Part shown: positions 11,407-22,549 of the stretch, piece by piece
Position numbering within the stretch: position 1 is the first letter of the stretch
Layout of the letters: the number at the start of each line of letters is the position of its first letter
Assembly (NCBI GenBank): GCA_018340375.1
Contig: JAFFJZ010000017.1
Span: 186,001-250,000 of the forward strand
Length of the DNA: 64,000 bases
Source: Gonatopus flavifemur
Taxonomy: Eukaryota > Arthropoda > Insecta > Hymenoptera > Dryinidae
Reading direction: 5' to 3'
Position numbers and translations under genes: made by a program
Notes under the pieces: generated by a model
The model's input: the letters and a program-made list of their open reading frames with translations, nothing else
Databases searched by the model: none
What the model was told of the DNA's origin: nothing

Positions 11407-12354
11407 TCAATTACCCTTGTGTAACACAGCTTCTGCAAAAACTATTCGGTTTTTTAAAATTGGTCTGTTATGAAATTTACCGAAAGTCTCAGACCTCTCT
11501 GACCATCCCACCGTTTGTCTTATAATGTCCAAATCTACTCCTTTAAGAGCAGCTGTACAAGTGGCTGCATGTCTCGTTGAATACGCTTTAAATATATACA
11601 CATCTATGCCACTTTCTTTCAACACACTCTTGATCCAACGACTAAGAGTTTGTGACGTAACTCTCTTATATGGAGTCTCGAAAGAAACGAAAAAATGATC
11701 TTTTTTTCCTCTAAGACTGGCAGTCACTTCCAAATACTTAGAGATTGTTTTGACAAGACAAAGACTAAGATCGTCAACAAATCTAGGCAAAAACAGTAAG
11801 GGTTGAACCCTGCCTGCTTTTGATGTTCTCATAACATTAGGGACCTTAATACTTAAACCCTGATCTGTCTTGATAATATTACTTAACTCAATGGCAGCCA
11901 ACGTTTGGACCCTATGTGCTGTGGCTAAAGCCAACAAAACTATTGTCCTTGAAGTCAAAAGGCGCAAAGAAATCTCTTCCAAAGAAAACCAGCTCTGTAT
12001 CAAATCTAAAACTATCTGTACATCCCATGTACACTCATAACGCGGTCTTGATGGTCTCAATTCAAAAACTCCCCTCATAAATCTCTTGACCAACGGATTA
12101 TTACCAATGTCGTTATTTGAGATAAGCGCAATTGTTGATCTCGCCGAATTCGAAGGGCCAAAGGAAGTGCCTGATCGAAACTCTTTCATAAAAAACTCCA
12201 TTACTACTAATGGCTCTGCAACAAGCATGTCATGTTTCGATGACTCCCAAAATTGACTCCACTCTTTAAGTGCTACTCCATATTGTTTTATAGAAGATTC
12301 ACCCAAAGATGCCAACATTACTTCTACAGAATCCTCCGATAACTCCCTCTGCAA
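11407..12354 (-). CDS. DIRS-type tyrosine recombinase
   Basis: This 315-residue uninterrupted frame is the recombinase that DIRS elements use in place of a DDE integrase to insert circular DNA. Residues about 1-120 form the SAM-like N-terminal domain; about 125-315 form the catalytic domain. Visible active-site positions are Arg148 (TAHRVQTL), Arg261-His262 (YSTRHAAT) and Trp284 (VGWS). The place where the DIRS family has the nucleophilic Tyr (TF-x-x-FY-x-RP) reads FGKFHNRP, so His295 replaces it and the enzyme is probably dead. It overlaps the upstream RNase H frame by 31 bp in another frame, as usual in DIRS elements. Confidence 0.85.
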   Translation of the reverse strand: MQRELSEDSVEVMLASLGESSIKQYGVALKEWSQFWESSKHDMLVAEPLVVMEFFMKEFRSGTSFGPSNSARSTIALISNNDIGNNPLVKRFMRGVFELRPSRPRYECTWDVQIVLDLIQSWFSLEEISLRLLTSRTIVLLALATAHRVQTLAAIELSNIIKTDQGLSIKVPNVMRTSKAGRVQPLLFLPRFVDDLSLCLVKTISKYLEVTASLRGKKDHFFVSFETPYKRVTSQTLSRWIKSVLKESGIDVYIFKAYSTRHAATCTAALKGVDLDIIRQTVGWSERSETFGKFHNRPILKNRIVFAEAVLHKGN

Positions 12355-13413
12355 GAATGCTTGCCTGATAATATTCCTGCCAGCAATGTGAGGTGTTTCA
12401 CCCTGAGATGTTCCTGAGATCTACAAGAAGGAGTCAATAATTTACGATCTGGTTTGTGAATTAATGGTTTGCTACTTAAAAGAGACAAAAATAACGGATA
12501 CCACGGTTGTGTTGTCCAATATGGAACAACAACTATACCCGTGGCCTGTTCTTGTTGAATTTTTCTCAACATTCTTAATACCATTGCAAATGGCGGGAAA
12601 GCATAAAAGAAAAAACTATTCCAATTTGTTGTGAATGCATCCACTGCCAAGGCCCCCGATTCTGGAAACCAAGATACGAACACTTGGCATTTTTTATTGA
12701 TTTTTGAAGCAAACAAATCAACCTCAGGATAACCAAAATGATCTACGATCTCGTTAAAACATTCCTGTGATAATTCCCATTCTATGTCAATCGAATCGAT
12801 TCTTGATAACCTATCCGCATAAATATTCTCCTTTGATGGAATATAGGAAGCTTTTAACCAAATACCTCGGTCCTCTGCCCATTTCCAAATGCACCTTGCC
12901 AATCTGTTAAATCTTCCAAACCTCACTCCACCCATCTTGTTCACATACGCTATTGCTGTAGAATGATCAATTCTCAACAAAATTTGACAGTTTCTTTTTT
13001 CATTAATCAATCCTTGCAATGCTAAATAAACTGCCTTCAATTCTAATAAATTTATATGCATCTGCGATTCTGTTTGGTTCCAAAAGCCAAAAACCTTATT
13101 ATCGTTACAAATTGCTCCCCAACCGGATTTCGATGCATCTGTAAAAATAACATATTCATAATCCTCTTTTCTAATAGGATTGATAGCATACTGAATGTTG
13201 TTAAGCCACCATCTGATGTCTTCTCTAACTTCTTCTTCAATTCTCATAACACCCTAAAAATTATTTTCATTCAAAATCCATTCCTTACATTTGCTTCTTT
13301 CTAATCTTTTGGTATACAGCCAACCATATTGAACCGCAGGGCACGGAGCTAATCAAATACCTATCAACTGTGCAAATTCTTGAATTGTACACGAGTCTTT
13401 CTATTTCGTAAGC
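12324..13413 (-). pseudogene. DIRS RNase H and methyltransferase-like region
   Basis: The main open part (13247-12324) has RNase H motifs with the acidic triad D37 (TDASKSGWGA), E69 (NLLELKA) and D94 (LRIDHSTA), then D145 (ENIYADRLSR). Residues about 160-265 (YPEVDLFASK, AVDAFTTNW, YAFPPFAMV, VVVPYWTTQPWYP) match the Dam-like methyltransferase region of DIRS elements. Upstream, 13413-13248 carries the link from the RT (FAQLIG, CPAVQYGWLYTKR) but with two in-frame stops. The frame is cut at 13414 by the BEL element; its upstream part reappears at 20650 in the same orientation. Confidence 0.8.
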
Positions 13414-13414
13414 C

Positions 13415-13684
13415 TGTTGCGATCACGTGAGGCGCTTTCGGTTCGATTCGGATGTGATCGGGATCATTCGGGCCTCCTATGAGCAGCGAGACGCTGTGTT
13501 CCAGTTCGTTTCAGATTATTCGTACGCTAACGCTTCGAAGAAAGACACATGCGATCGCAAAAGGTTCATCCATCATGATGAACAAAGAGAATTGTTTATA
13601 ACGAATAAATCGAGTAAGGAGAAGACAATCTTCAATCCTCTCATAATAATTTGGTTTTGTCTAATTGAAATAAATTATTATTCA
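13415..13684 (+). repeat. BEL 5' LTR
   Basis: Starts TGTTGCGATCACGTGAGG and ends ATTATTATTCA, so it has the TG...CA ends of an LTR. It matches 20294-20649 across its length apart from substitutions and the 90-bp insertion in the 3' copy. Confidence 0.9.
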
Positions 13685-13687
13685 AAG

Positions 13688-13705
13688 TGGTCCTTCGAGC
13701 CGGAT
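13688..13705 (+). other. BEL primer-binding site
   Basis: TGGTCCTTCGAGCCGGAT begins 3 bp after the 5' LTR. TGG is the complement of a tRNA CCA end and the rest has the form of a tRNA acceptor/T-arm 3' strand. The tRNA identity is not assigned. Confidence 0.8.
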
Positions 13706-14735
13706 ACGAATGCCGGCTCGACTTACGCGTGTGTTTGGAATCGACATTTTATTTTGTCTTGGTATAAAGGCGTAACATTAACCATCAAAACCTACAGTCC
13801 ATTGCAATTTGTTCGCCAGAAAATGTTATTGCGTGTCCACTGAGGTGAAACTGTGCTCGTTATTCAAGCTTTTCATAGTGTATGCTTCAATCCGCATTAT
13901 GTGCATCGGCATAGTAACAAAGTTCGTGACGGCGTAGTAACATTGTTACACATCGATATATAAGCCAGTGTTGTGATATTCGTCGAGCTGGGAAATCTCA
14001 GCTCGGTCACGTGACTACGTTTTGCAACAACACATGTATGTGTTCTTGTGAGCGGTTCACCCATAAGAGCGCTCACATGTGTCAGTACAAAACGTAGTCA
14101 CGTGAACGAGCTGCGATTTCCCAGCTCGATGAATATCACAACACTGATATAAGCATCTTGTGCTTCGATGTGTGTGGTTTTTCAATCGTTATTTACACGA
14201 TTTGATGCACAATTATCGACAAAGCATCTTCTAAATTGGAGACGTCAGTATCAATTGGTTATACACAACCCAAACGAAGTTCGAGCTGCAGCAAGAAGGG
14301 TACGACACCATTTTCGACGCCAGTTCGAACGTTCATCCTCGAAAAGGCACGTGGCGAGGGGTTTACTCGTTGTTCGACGCCATCTTGGTTCTTCGTCGTT
14401 TTCGACCGCAACGACGAATAGCATCGACCAGTGATCCTCAACGCGCACGTACAACGTACAAGTATTTATAGATCTGTCAATTTCTATTTGAAACATTTTT
14501 CAGATCGTGTTTTCATTTCGTTTAATGTGATAACGTTTAGTCTATAAATTCAACGTTTAGTTTTATTCGAATATTTCAGCAAAATGATTATATAATTATT
14601 TTTTGTTTGTCACATTTTTCTGCATTTAATATAATCTCAATTTTTCGAGTGGTTTGTCTTTGAGCGTTCACTGTTATATTCAGTTTATTATCCTTTTTGC
14701 TAACATAACTTGACAAATTATTGTTATTCATCGAA
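13706..14735 (+). other. BEL leader region
   Basis: About 1 kb lies between the primer-binding site and the Gag ATG. It holds the MITE at 13967-14146. The short frames at 14168-14440 look like chance. Confidence 0.5.
13967..14146. mobile_element. 180-bp hAT-type MITE in BEL leader
   Basis: Fold-back with arms of about 80 bp; both ends read CAGTGTTGTGATATTC inwards. It is flanked by a perfect 8-bp direct repeat ATATAAGC (13959-13966 and 14147-14154), the target duplication size of hAT elements. Confidence 0.9.
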
Positions 14736-16902
14736 ATGGATGTGGAAACCTTGCGAAATAAACGTAGAGCTATTGAAGCGGCATGTGCGCGAATTTAAAA
14801 TTTCGTGAATGGTAATCCACCCATCAATATCGATATTATTAATAACATTCGAGAGAGAAGTGATCTTTTGGAGACGTATTGGACGTCTTACAATGAAATT
14901 CAAGACAATATTGAGATCCTTGACCCTGCGGATGAGGATCGTGCGGTTTTCGAAGAGGCGTTTTATGCATTACGTGCAAAGATACGCAGGATAGTAGAAA
15001 CATACGATCAGGCTCGCGTTCCAGAGGAGCCGTCTACCGTTCCGGTACAGATCGAGAATGTCGCAAATCAAAATCCAGGCATTGATAATACGCATGTGAG
15101 GTTACCCAAGTCGAATTTGCCAACCTTCACTGGTCGTTATCCAGGACCGGACACCTTTTTTCCAGATGTTCCAAGCGACTATAATGAACAACAATAGATT
15201 GTCGAATGTTGAAAGATTCCAGTACTTAAAGTCTTCATTGTCTGGTGAGGCGGCAGAGGCTATTGAGTCTTTAGATTCATCGGAGGCAAATTTCAATTCT
15301 GCATTGGAAATATTGCAAACGCGTTACAACAAGGCTAGACTCATTGTTCAATCTCACGCCCAGTCTATCTTAGATATTACTAGTATCAGAAAAGAAAATT
15401 GTCAGGAACTGCGAGGCCTCATCAACTCAACTTTGAAACACGTTAATTCTTCGAAGGCTTTGAAGATACCAGTTGAAACGTGGGATTCTTTATGATATCA
15501 GGTTTTAGTAAACGAGTTGGACTCTACCACTTTCCGTCATTGGGAGGAACGATTGGCCGGCGATCAATTGCCAACTTTCAAAATACTCATATACGTTCTT
15601 TCTCTTAGGTGTCAAACTCTAGAATCTGTGTCAAACAAACAAGTTCTAACGTCAGAAAACACTAAAGATTCTAGACCCATGAAAAAATCTGATATCAATT
15701 ATGTCGCGACGATTGACAGTAAATGCAAGGTCTGCGGTGGTACTTACCCTATATATTACTGCGACACCTTTTCAAAATTATCGATTGATCAAAGGATATC
15801 TAAAATAAAAGATTTAAAACTGTGTACGAATTGCCTTAAATCAAAGACCCACCAAGCAAGAAATGTCTATCGGGTTCGTGTAGGATATGTGAGTCCAAAC
15901 ATAACACTCTACTCCATCGAAATAGAAGTTCAGTTAAGGATGAGCAGGAACAATCAAGGTCCCCTCAAGCGTCTACAAGTAAAACTACGGAAACATCGTT
16001 AGTTACATGCAATTTTAGTGAATCCGATCAAAATTATGCAATGTTATCAACAGCTATAGTTGATGTTTTCGGTAAAGCTGGCATTAAAAGAAAGACAAGG
16101 ATACTGTCCGACAATGGGTCGCAGGCGAATTCCATAACGTATGATTGCCTTTCCAAGTTACAGTGGGGTTCGGCTAGATCTTGCCTGGATCAATGAACAT
16201 TCCGACTTCTAAGCAGTTCACGCAGAGTTTTTCATTAGCACTGGATATTGCTAGATTGGAGGAATCAGTGTCTAAATTTTGGCGGATAGAGGAGATTGTA
16301 GGTAATCGTCCTGCGTTATCACCAATCGAACGGAGATGTAAAAGTCACTTTCTAGACACCGTAGAGCGTGATTGTGACGGCAGATACATTATTCGACTAC
16401 CGATGAGGCCGGAGGGTTCAGATGAATTAGGTGAATCAAAAGATATTGCAATGAAACGTTATATCCGATTAGAAAAAGCGTCTGTATAGAAATCTCGAAA
16501 CGCGGAAAAAGTATTGTAAATTCATCGACGAGTATATACAGATGGGCGACATGAAAGCGATTGAAGACTGTTCGGATCAGGGTTCGCCGACATATTACAT
16601 GCCACATCATTGCGTAACAAAGGCCAGGGATCCCAGCGCTAGGAATGGGGTGGTATTTGATGCATCCTGCAAAACTAGTTCGAGCTCATCATTAAACGAT
16701 ATTCTGTTAGTCGGTCCTGTGATTCAGGACGATTTGTTTTCTCTGGTAACAAGATTTCGTGAACATAGGTATGCTTTCACCGCGTACATAATTAAGATGT
16801 ACCGACAAATAAGTCTACATCCCTCTCAAACCAAACTTCATCGAATTTTTTGGCGATTTAGCAGAAACGAGGCTATAACTACTTACGAACTACAGACTCT
16901 CA

Positions 16903-17026
16903 AGGGCCTTCTTCATGGCAGCTTCAGCATCAAGCGTCGACATTGGAAGAACAGAGAGAACCTGTTGGACCACTCGTTTCTTCCAATATTGACGCTTGAT
17001 GCAGAAGCTCCCATGAAATGGGACCT
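16903..17026. mobile_element. Fold-back insertion in BEL RT
   Basis: Arms of about 50 bp (around 16903-16952 and 16977-17026) share CATCAAGCGTC and ATTGGAAGAA. RT coding is broken at CAGACT (16897) and resumes with a TACATACGGTACTGC segment at 17029, so the extra DNA interrupts one continuous RT motif. The exact limits are uncertain by a few bases. Confidence 0.75.
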
Positions 17027-17547
17027 TTACATACGGTACTGCAACCGCGTCATATTTGGCGACAAGATGCCATTTCCATTTGGCTGAAACCGAAAGAGAC
17101 GCATTTCCTCTTGGTTCCGATGCCATTATCAACGATTTTTATATGGACGATTTATTGTTTGGAGCAGATACGCTAGCGGAAGCGGTATTGAAGAAGAATG
17201 AGATCGTATCTGTTTCGCAAAAGGGCAAGTTTCAGTTAGACAAATGGCATGCGAAACATCCTGGTCTCGTAAATAAATCGACAAATCCGAAGGGTACGCA
17301 ACCGGACATCAAATTAACTAAAGACGAGAATCCCCGGATTTTGAGCCTAATCTGGGATCCGACCGTGATGAGTTGCGATCCAGTGTGCCTGACTCTCGGG
17401 ATTCTCGCGCTTCCGTCACAAAACGCACGATGTTATCAGAGATTTTGAACGTGTTTGACCCTTTGGGTTTTCTTGGGCCTGCGATTATGGTCGCTAAGCT
17501 CTTCATACAGGAATTATGGCAGTTGTCGATGGACTGGGACTCCTCTG

Positions 17548-17711
17548 CAGTGATGCCAGATTCGGCCGACCGACTCGGTTTACCCTCTCCATTACACCCA
17601 TCTGTATAGAACTTTCACACACACAATGAAACCACCGACAAGAGGAATTTGATTGTGTAGAGCGTGATGGAGGGGGTACACCGAGTCGGTCGGCCGAATC
17701 TGGCATCACTG
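17548..17711. mobile_element. 164-bp fold-back insertion in BEL RNase H region
   Basis: Both ends read CAGTGATGCCAGATTCGG inwards, with arms of about 48 bp sharing CCGACCGACTCGGT. The ends resemble hAT termini, but the flanking 8-mers do not match, so the class is unproven. Confidence 0.75.
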
Positions 17712-19831
17712 AATCAATTGGGAAGGTTGAATGACTTCTCGATACCGAGGCACCTGTTTGTTCAGGATGAGGTGACTGACTTTCAGCTACATGGGTTTGC
17801 GGATGCCAGCCAGTCTGCTTACGGGGCTGTCTGCTACCTGCGATGTACAAACCTTGAAAGTGAGAACTCAGTTATTTTGCTTGCATCTAAGTCACCCCTT
17901 AGAACAATTTCTCTGCCGAGACTTGAGTTGTACGCGGCGGTTTTGCTTGGTAATCTTGTGCGAAAGATCATGCAGGCGCTTGAATTACAGAATATTCGGG
18001 TTTTCTTATGGTCGGACTCCGCCATCACCTCAGCATGGATTGGGTCTCGGTCTCGTACTTGGTCGGTTTTCGTTTCAAACCGCGTTTCGGAAGTCCAGCA
18101 ATTAACGGATGCGAAGGATTGGAGACACGTCAGGTCTCAGGATAACCCGGCCGATCTCGTTTCATGCGGTACGACTCCTGATCAGCTGATTGAAGCCACC
18201 TTGTGGTGGAATGGCCCGGGTTGGCTTACATTAAACGAGAATCAATGGCCACAATCTAAAATCCCACAGATCAGCGAGATGCCAGAACGAGCGAAGACGA
18301 TTTGTACCGTGGCTGTTCAAACCAGTCCAGAGGTCATAGATCGGTTATTATCTAGATTTTCTTCCTTTGGGGAGGTGATTAGAATTGTCGCCTTCTGTTC
18401 AAGGTTCATCCAAAATTGTAAAGGTAATTCCGAAAGGATGTTGGGGACCTTAACGATTCAAGAGACCTATCAAGCTAAATTAGTCATTTGCAAACGAATT
18501 CAAAACCATGACTTCGCGAGGGAGATTTCGCATCTCGAATCTGACGATCAGGTTATTAGGGATAGTCCTATATTATCGTTAAGCCCATTCCTAGATGGAG
18601 ATCGTGTCTTGCGTGTGGGTGGCAGATTGAGGCATGCGGAATTCCTGGATTACAATGCGCGACATCCTATATTGCTTCCAAAGTCATCCCCATTTGTGAT
18701 TTTATTCATACGTGGAGAGCATGAATCCGACATGCACTGTGGAATACTGGCCACGATGCATGCTATCAGATTGAGTTATTGGCCTCTCTCACTTAGAAGT
18801 ATTATTTGTCGAGTTATCGGACAATGCGTTTCCTGCTTTAAAGCCAAGCCACGAATGTCCGAAGTTTTTACGAGCGATTTACCTGCTGCGAGAATTACTC
18901 CATCTAAACCATTTACTCACAGCGGTGTGGATATTGGCGGTCCTATTTATACTCGAAAAAGTAGGCGCCGTAACGCGGAGTCTATCAAATCATATATCGC
19001 ATTGTTTGTCTGTTTCGCAACCAAAACGATTCATGTCGAGTTGGTAACGGACTCATCGACGGAGACTTTCATTGGCACGTTAAAACGATTTATCGCTCGG
19101 AGGGGTGGACCTTATCGTATGTATTCTGACAACGGAACTAATTTCGTCGGAACCGCGAACGGATTGAAGGATCTTCAAGACCTGTTCAATAATGAACAGT
19201 TGAGGCTGGGCTTATCTGAGTTCATGCTGGAATCTGGCATGGAATGGAATTTTATACCCCCGCACGCTCCCCATTTTGGAGGCATATGGGAAGCCGGAAT
19301 TAAGTCGGCCAAGTACCATCTCGCGAGAGTGATTGCCGATACGTCTCTAAACTATGACGAAATTACCACCGTGTTGACAGAGATCGAGGCGGTGTTAAAT
19401 TCAAGACCCATCTCTTCTATTTCCGAGGATCCCAACGATCTGCGTCCGTTGACTCCAGGTCATTTTTTGGTGGGAGATTCACTCAAGGCTCTTCCACATC
19501 CAAATATTACCGACCTTAAAGTGAATTGTTTGTCTCGAGGACAGCGGACAGAACAGATGAAACAGCGTTCTTGGAAGCGTTGGAGTGTTGAATATTTGAA
19601 CACTCTCTAAGCTCGTACCAAATGGAAAAGTAGTGCGGGAGAACAGTTGTATGTAGGTCGGTGAGTGTTGGTACATCAACCAGGTTTAGCTCCATTGCAG
19701 TGGATTCTCGGAAGGATCCAATCCGTGCATCGTAGTGCAGACGGTTTGATCAGATCTGCAGATGACAAAACCTCTAAGGGCGTGATCACTCGACCTGTCA
19801 CCAGGCTGTCTGTTCTGCCCGTTGACACATG

Positions 19832-20293
19832 ATTCAATTCTATTTGTATTTCAAATGAAATAGATCCCATTTGGGTAAACGTTTTGATTTATATTACTCC
19901 ATGTTTCTGATTCTTTTTTTGTATTTTATCTTGAACATATCGGCGCTGAAGGGGTATAGAGTTTAACTGAGCATGAATGTATACGATTTGTACGTTTGAA
20001 GTTTATATTTTGTTATGATTATTATCACCTAGATTGATATCATATCCTAAATAACTTTACTGATAATCACTAAGCGAGCAAAATTGTACTTTAGGGTGCG
20101 AATTAATATACTGTTTACGATAAAAAATTCCTCAGTTACTTGTAACTTGATTTGTTGTATGATTGATCATTCTGACTTGTGTGTTCTATTTCATATGATA
20201 AGAGAATTTCACAATCTCGTATTCTTGTTTATAATGAAAATTAGTATTTTTGTAAAACTTATGTTTTTCAAGGCGGCCGGTGTTTTGTCGGCC
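19832..20293 (+). other. BEL 3' non-coding region
   Basis: Lies between the end of pol and the 3' LTR. No clean polypurine tract is seen; AAGGCGGCCGG near 20270 is the only purine-rich candidate. Confidence 0.4.
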
Positions 20294-20649
20294 TGTTGCG
20301 ATCACGTGAGACGCTTTCGGTTCGATTCGAATGTGATCAGGATCATTCGGGCTATGAGCAGCGAGACGCTGTGGTCCAGTTCGTTTCAGATTATTCGTAC
20401 AGTATAGCCATACTGGCAAGCTTAGCCAATTGGCTATTGACTTGTATCTTTTAAGTCAATAAAGAGTATAAAAAAACAGATTATTCGTACGCTAACGCTT
20501 CAAAGAAAGACACACGCGATCGCAAAAGGTTCATCCATCATGATGAACGAAAAAAATTGTTTATAACGAATAAATGGAGTAAGAAGAAGACAATCTTCAA
20601 TGCTCTCATAATAATTTGGTTTTGTCTAATTGAAATCAATTATTATTCA
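20294..20649 (+). repeat. BEL 3' LTR with 90-bp insertion
   Basis: Same TGTTGCG...ATTATTCA limits as the 5' LTR. It is longer because of the retro-insert at 20401-20476 plus its duplicated target. Confidence 0.9.
20401..20476 (+). mobile_element. 76-bp poly-A retro-insert (LINE tail)
   Basis: Flanked by a perfect 14-bp direct repeat, CAGATTATTCGTAC (20387-20400 and 20477-20490), absent as a duplicate from the 5' LTR. The insert has AATAAA and ends in A7, the marks of target-primed reverse transcription of a short LINE-like 3' end. Confidence 0.85.
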
Positions 20650-20964
20650 CTTCCTTTAACCATAACTCTGAATCTTTGATGAGCTGTTCCTTCTTTTTTC
20701 TGGTTAATTCTACCTGAAGATGTTTCGAATCAATCATAAAACCTAAATATTTGCACCTGCTGGGAATAAGTACACTTTTTCTAAAATCAATTTCAAAACC
20801 TAAAGATTCTAAAAACCGAACCGATCTATCTACATTTGTTTTACATGACTCAAATGTATCCGCTATACAAAGAATATCATCTAAGTATATGACGGAACAT
20901 AATCCCTTACGTCTTAAAAAACTCATTACCGGCTTCATAACCTTACTAAATATGTACGGACTGA
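20650..20964 (-). pseudogene. DIRS reverse transcriptase, C-half (copy 1)
   Basis: On the minus strand this encodes RT motif C with YLDD (VIYLDDILCIAD), then SRCKYLGFMID and the start of the linker to RNase H. It is cut by the hAT-ended element upstream (target duplication at 20965-20972) and by the BEL LTR downstream at 20649. A truncated second copy begins at 37796. Confidence 0.85.
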
Positions 20965-21589
20965 CACATAACCAGGACCGGATTGGAGGATTTTGAGGCC
21001 CGGGGCTGAGAGACTATTGGTGGGCCCCTCAAAGTGAAAGGGGGGGGGGGGTGGATAAAACTTTTTTTGCATTCTTACAGGATTTTCAGCTGTCACAAAA
21101 TAATACTCAAAATCTCTGGTAAAAACCCCTCAAAATCCTATTACAAAACAAAACAGCGACAAGAAATAATGAGAAATAATAGAAAATAATGGGGGCATGA
21201 ACGAAAGCACACCCATTTCCAATTATTTCCTATCACTTGTTTGTTTTATAATAGGATCTGAAGGTTTTCTTTTAACTAGGAATTAATATGTAATTGACAC
21301 GGATTCATTTGTTCAAAAGATTGTATTTATTCGATTAAACAACGAAATTAACAGAAAAATTAATTGTTCTTTTTTCTTATGAAAATGAACAGTTCTTATT
21401 TTTTCTTAAATACTAAAATCATGAACATATTCCCAAAACATGAAAACTCTAGAAATGATAAGAACATCTTTCTGTGTAATAAGTGAATGTGTAAATGAAA
21501 CTAAATTCGAACTAATTACAAGGGTTTGGAAAATGCAGATTGCTAAAGATTCTTGTTTTTCACATTTCTCAATCGATTGGGATGAAACG

Positions 21590-22330
21590 TATATGGGACC
21601 ATAACTGAACAGTAGTATCAATTTCATCACAATCGGATAACAGGAACCGAAGACATTTTTCGTCGCAAAATCACAATTTTTTGTAAAATGTTTCTTTTCC
21701 CTCTCCCGTTTTTCTGTAAAGATCAGGGTAAAACTTATATGGGACCACTATCGATACTGCATGAAACTGTGGTGAAAATTCATGATGACATGATGATAAG
21801 AACGAACGATATCCACATGATAGCGGTATTTACGAAATTTTCAAATTTTGTTTCGAAACTTAGTGCTTACCCTTTTCTTCCCTCAATATCGATTTGCCTG
21901 AAACTTATGCCTCATGATCAGCATTTCATGAATTACCTATGCTCAAAGTTTCATGGCATTCGGATGATACGGACATAGGGAAGGCATGCTTCCAACATAT
22001 TGTCAAATAATGCGGATGGCAAGAAAAATTTTCCACGGTTTTGTACCGATCCAAATGGAACTCATATGGGACCATTATTGGATCATAACTAGAATCTAGT
22101 ATAAGTTTCACTGGAATCGGATGAACAGAACAGGAGATATGCACGTTCGCGAAAATGTCCATTTTTTGCCATATTCCTTCTAGCCCATCCAGTTCTTCTA
22201 AATGAATCAAGCTGGCTTATATGGGACCACTATCGCTCCACCCTACGACTGTGGTATAGATTTTATCGAAATTGTATAAGTGGAACGGGAGATATGCGCG
22301 TTCGCAGTTTGTTGATCACCTAAGCGACAG
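21590..22330. repeat. Degenerate repeats with TATGGGACCA core
   Basis: TATATGGGACCAYTATCG-like cores occur at about 21593, 21739, 22066 and 22221 (spacing ~150/330/150). Each is followed by GGAATCGGAT...GGAGATATGCRCGTTCGC-like text in the better copies. The alternating spacing suggests a ~480-bp higher-order unit. It is non-coding as far as I can see. Confidence 0.6.
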
Positions 22331-22549
22331 ACAGACACGAAACCAAAATTTTCCTCTGAGCTTCGAGAAACATTTTGGTGTTAACAATTTTCGTTTTGGA
22401 GACAAAAAATTGTCGGAAAGCAGAAATTAGATTTTGGAATTGGTTCATATCACTAGTGGAGCATAGATAAGTTGGATTGATGATTTTCCAAGATTTGCGC
22501 AACCTCCTATTTCTGTTCACAAGGCAAAAATATTGGAGGACTCTGATCG

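Larger units (their letters stand above)
14736..19831 (+). pseudogene. BEL/Pao gag-pol, many frame breaks
   Basis: Gag begins at ATG 14736, with a TAA at 14796-14798, then a frame open to 15197 and a shift near 15165. Zinc knuckles are near 15724-15850 (CKVCGGTYPIYYC, LCTNCLKSK). The protease motif near 16110 reads LSDNGSQAN, where the family has D-S-G. A BEL N-terminal pol segment follows (16181-16489, FWRIEEIVG). RT covers 16542-17200 and includes FYMDDLLFG at about 17135. RNase H starts about 17790 (HGFADASQSAYGAV). Integrase has an H2C2-like region, then D (HSGVDIGG), D (YSDNGTNF) and E (GGIWEAGIKSAK) to 19607. A TAA at 19608 and a further stop precede the natural end near 19831. Two fold-back insertions break RT and RNase H. 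Confidence 0.85.
13415..20649 (+). mobile_element. BEL/Pao LTR retrotransposon, decayed
   Basis: Two LTRs in direct orientation (13415-13684 and 20294-20649) flank a primer-binding site, Gag, an A17-type protease, RT, RNase H and integrase in BEL/Pao order. Three fold-back elements lie inside (13967, ~16903, 17548) and a 76-bp retro-insert lies in the 3' LTR. The LTRs differ at about a dozen positions, so the insertion is not recent. It interrupts the DIRS frame. No matching target duplication was found at 13411-13414 versus 20650. Confidence 0.9.

Noticed and set aside
14168..14496. Overlapping short frames on both strands in the BEL leader
   Set aside because: No similarity to Gag and no start context; the Gag start at 14736 fits the family better.
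17548..17711. Assigning this fold-back firmly to hAT from its CAGTGATGCC ends
   Set aside because: The flanking 8-mers do not match, so only the palindrome itself is supported.
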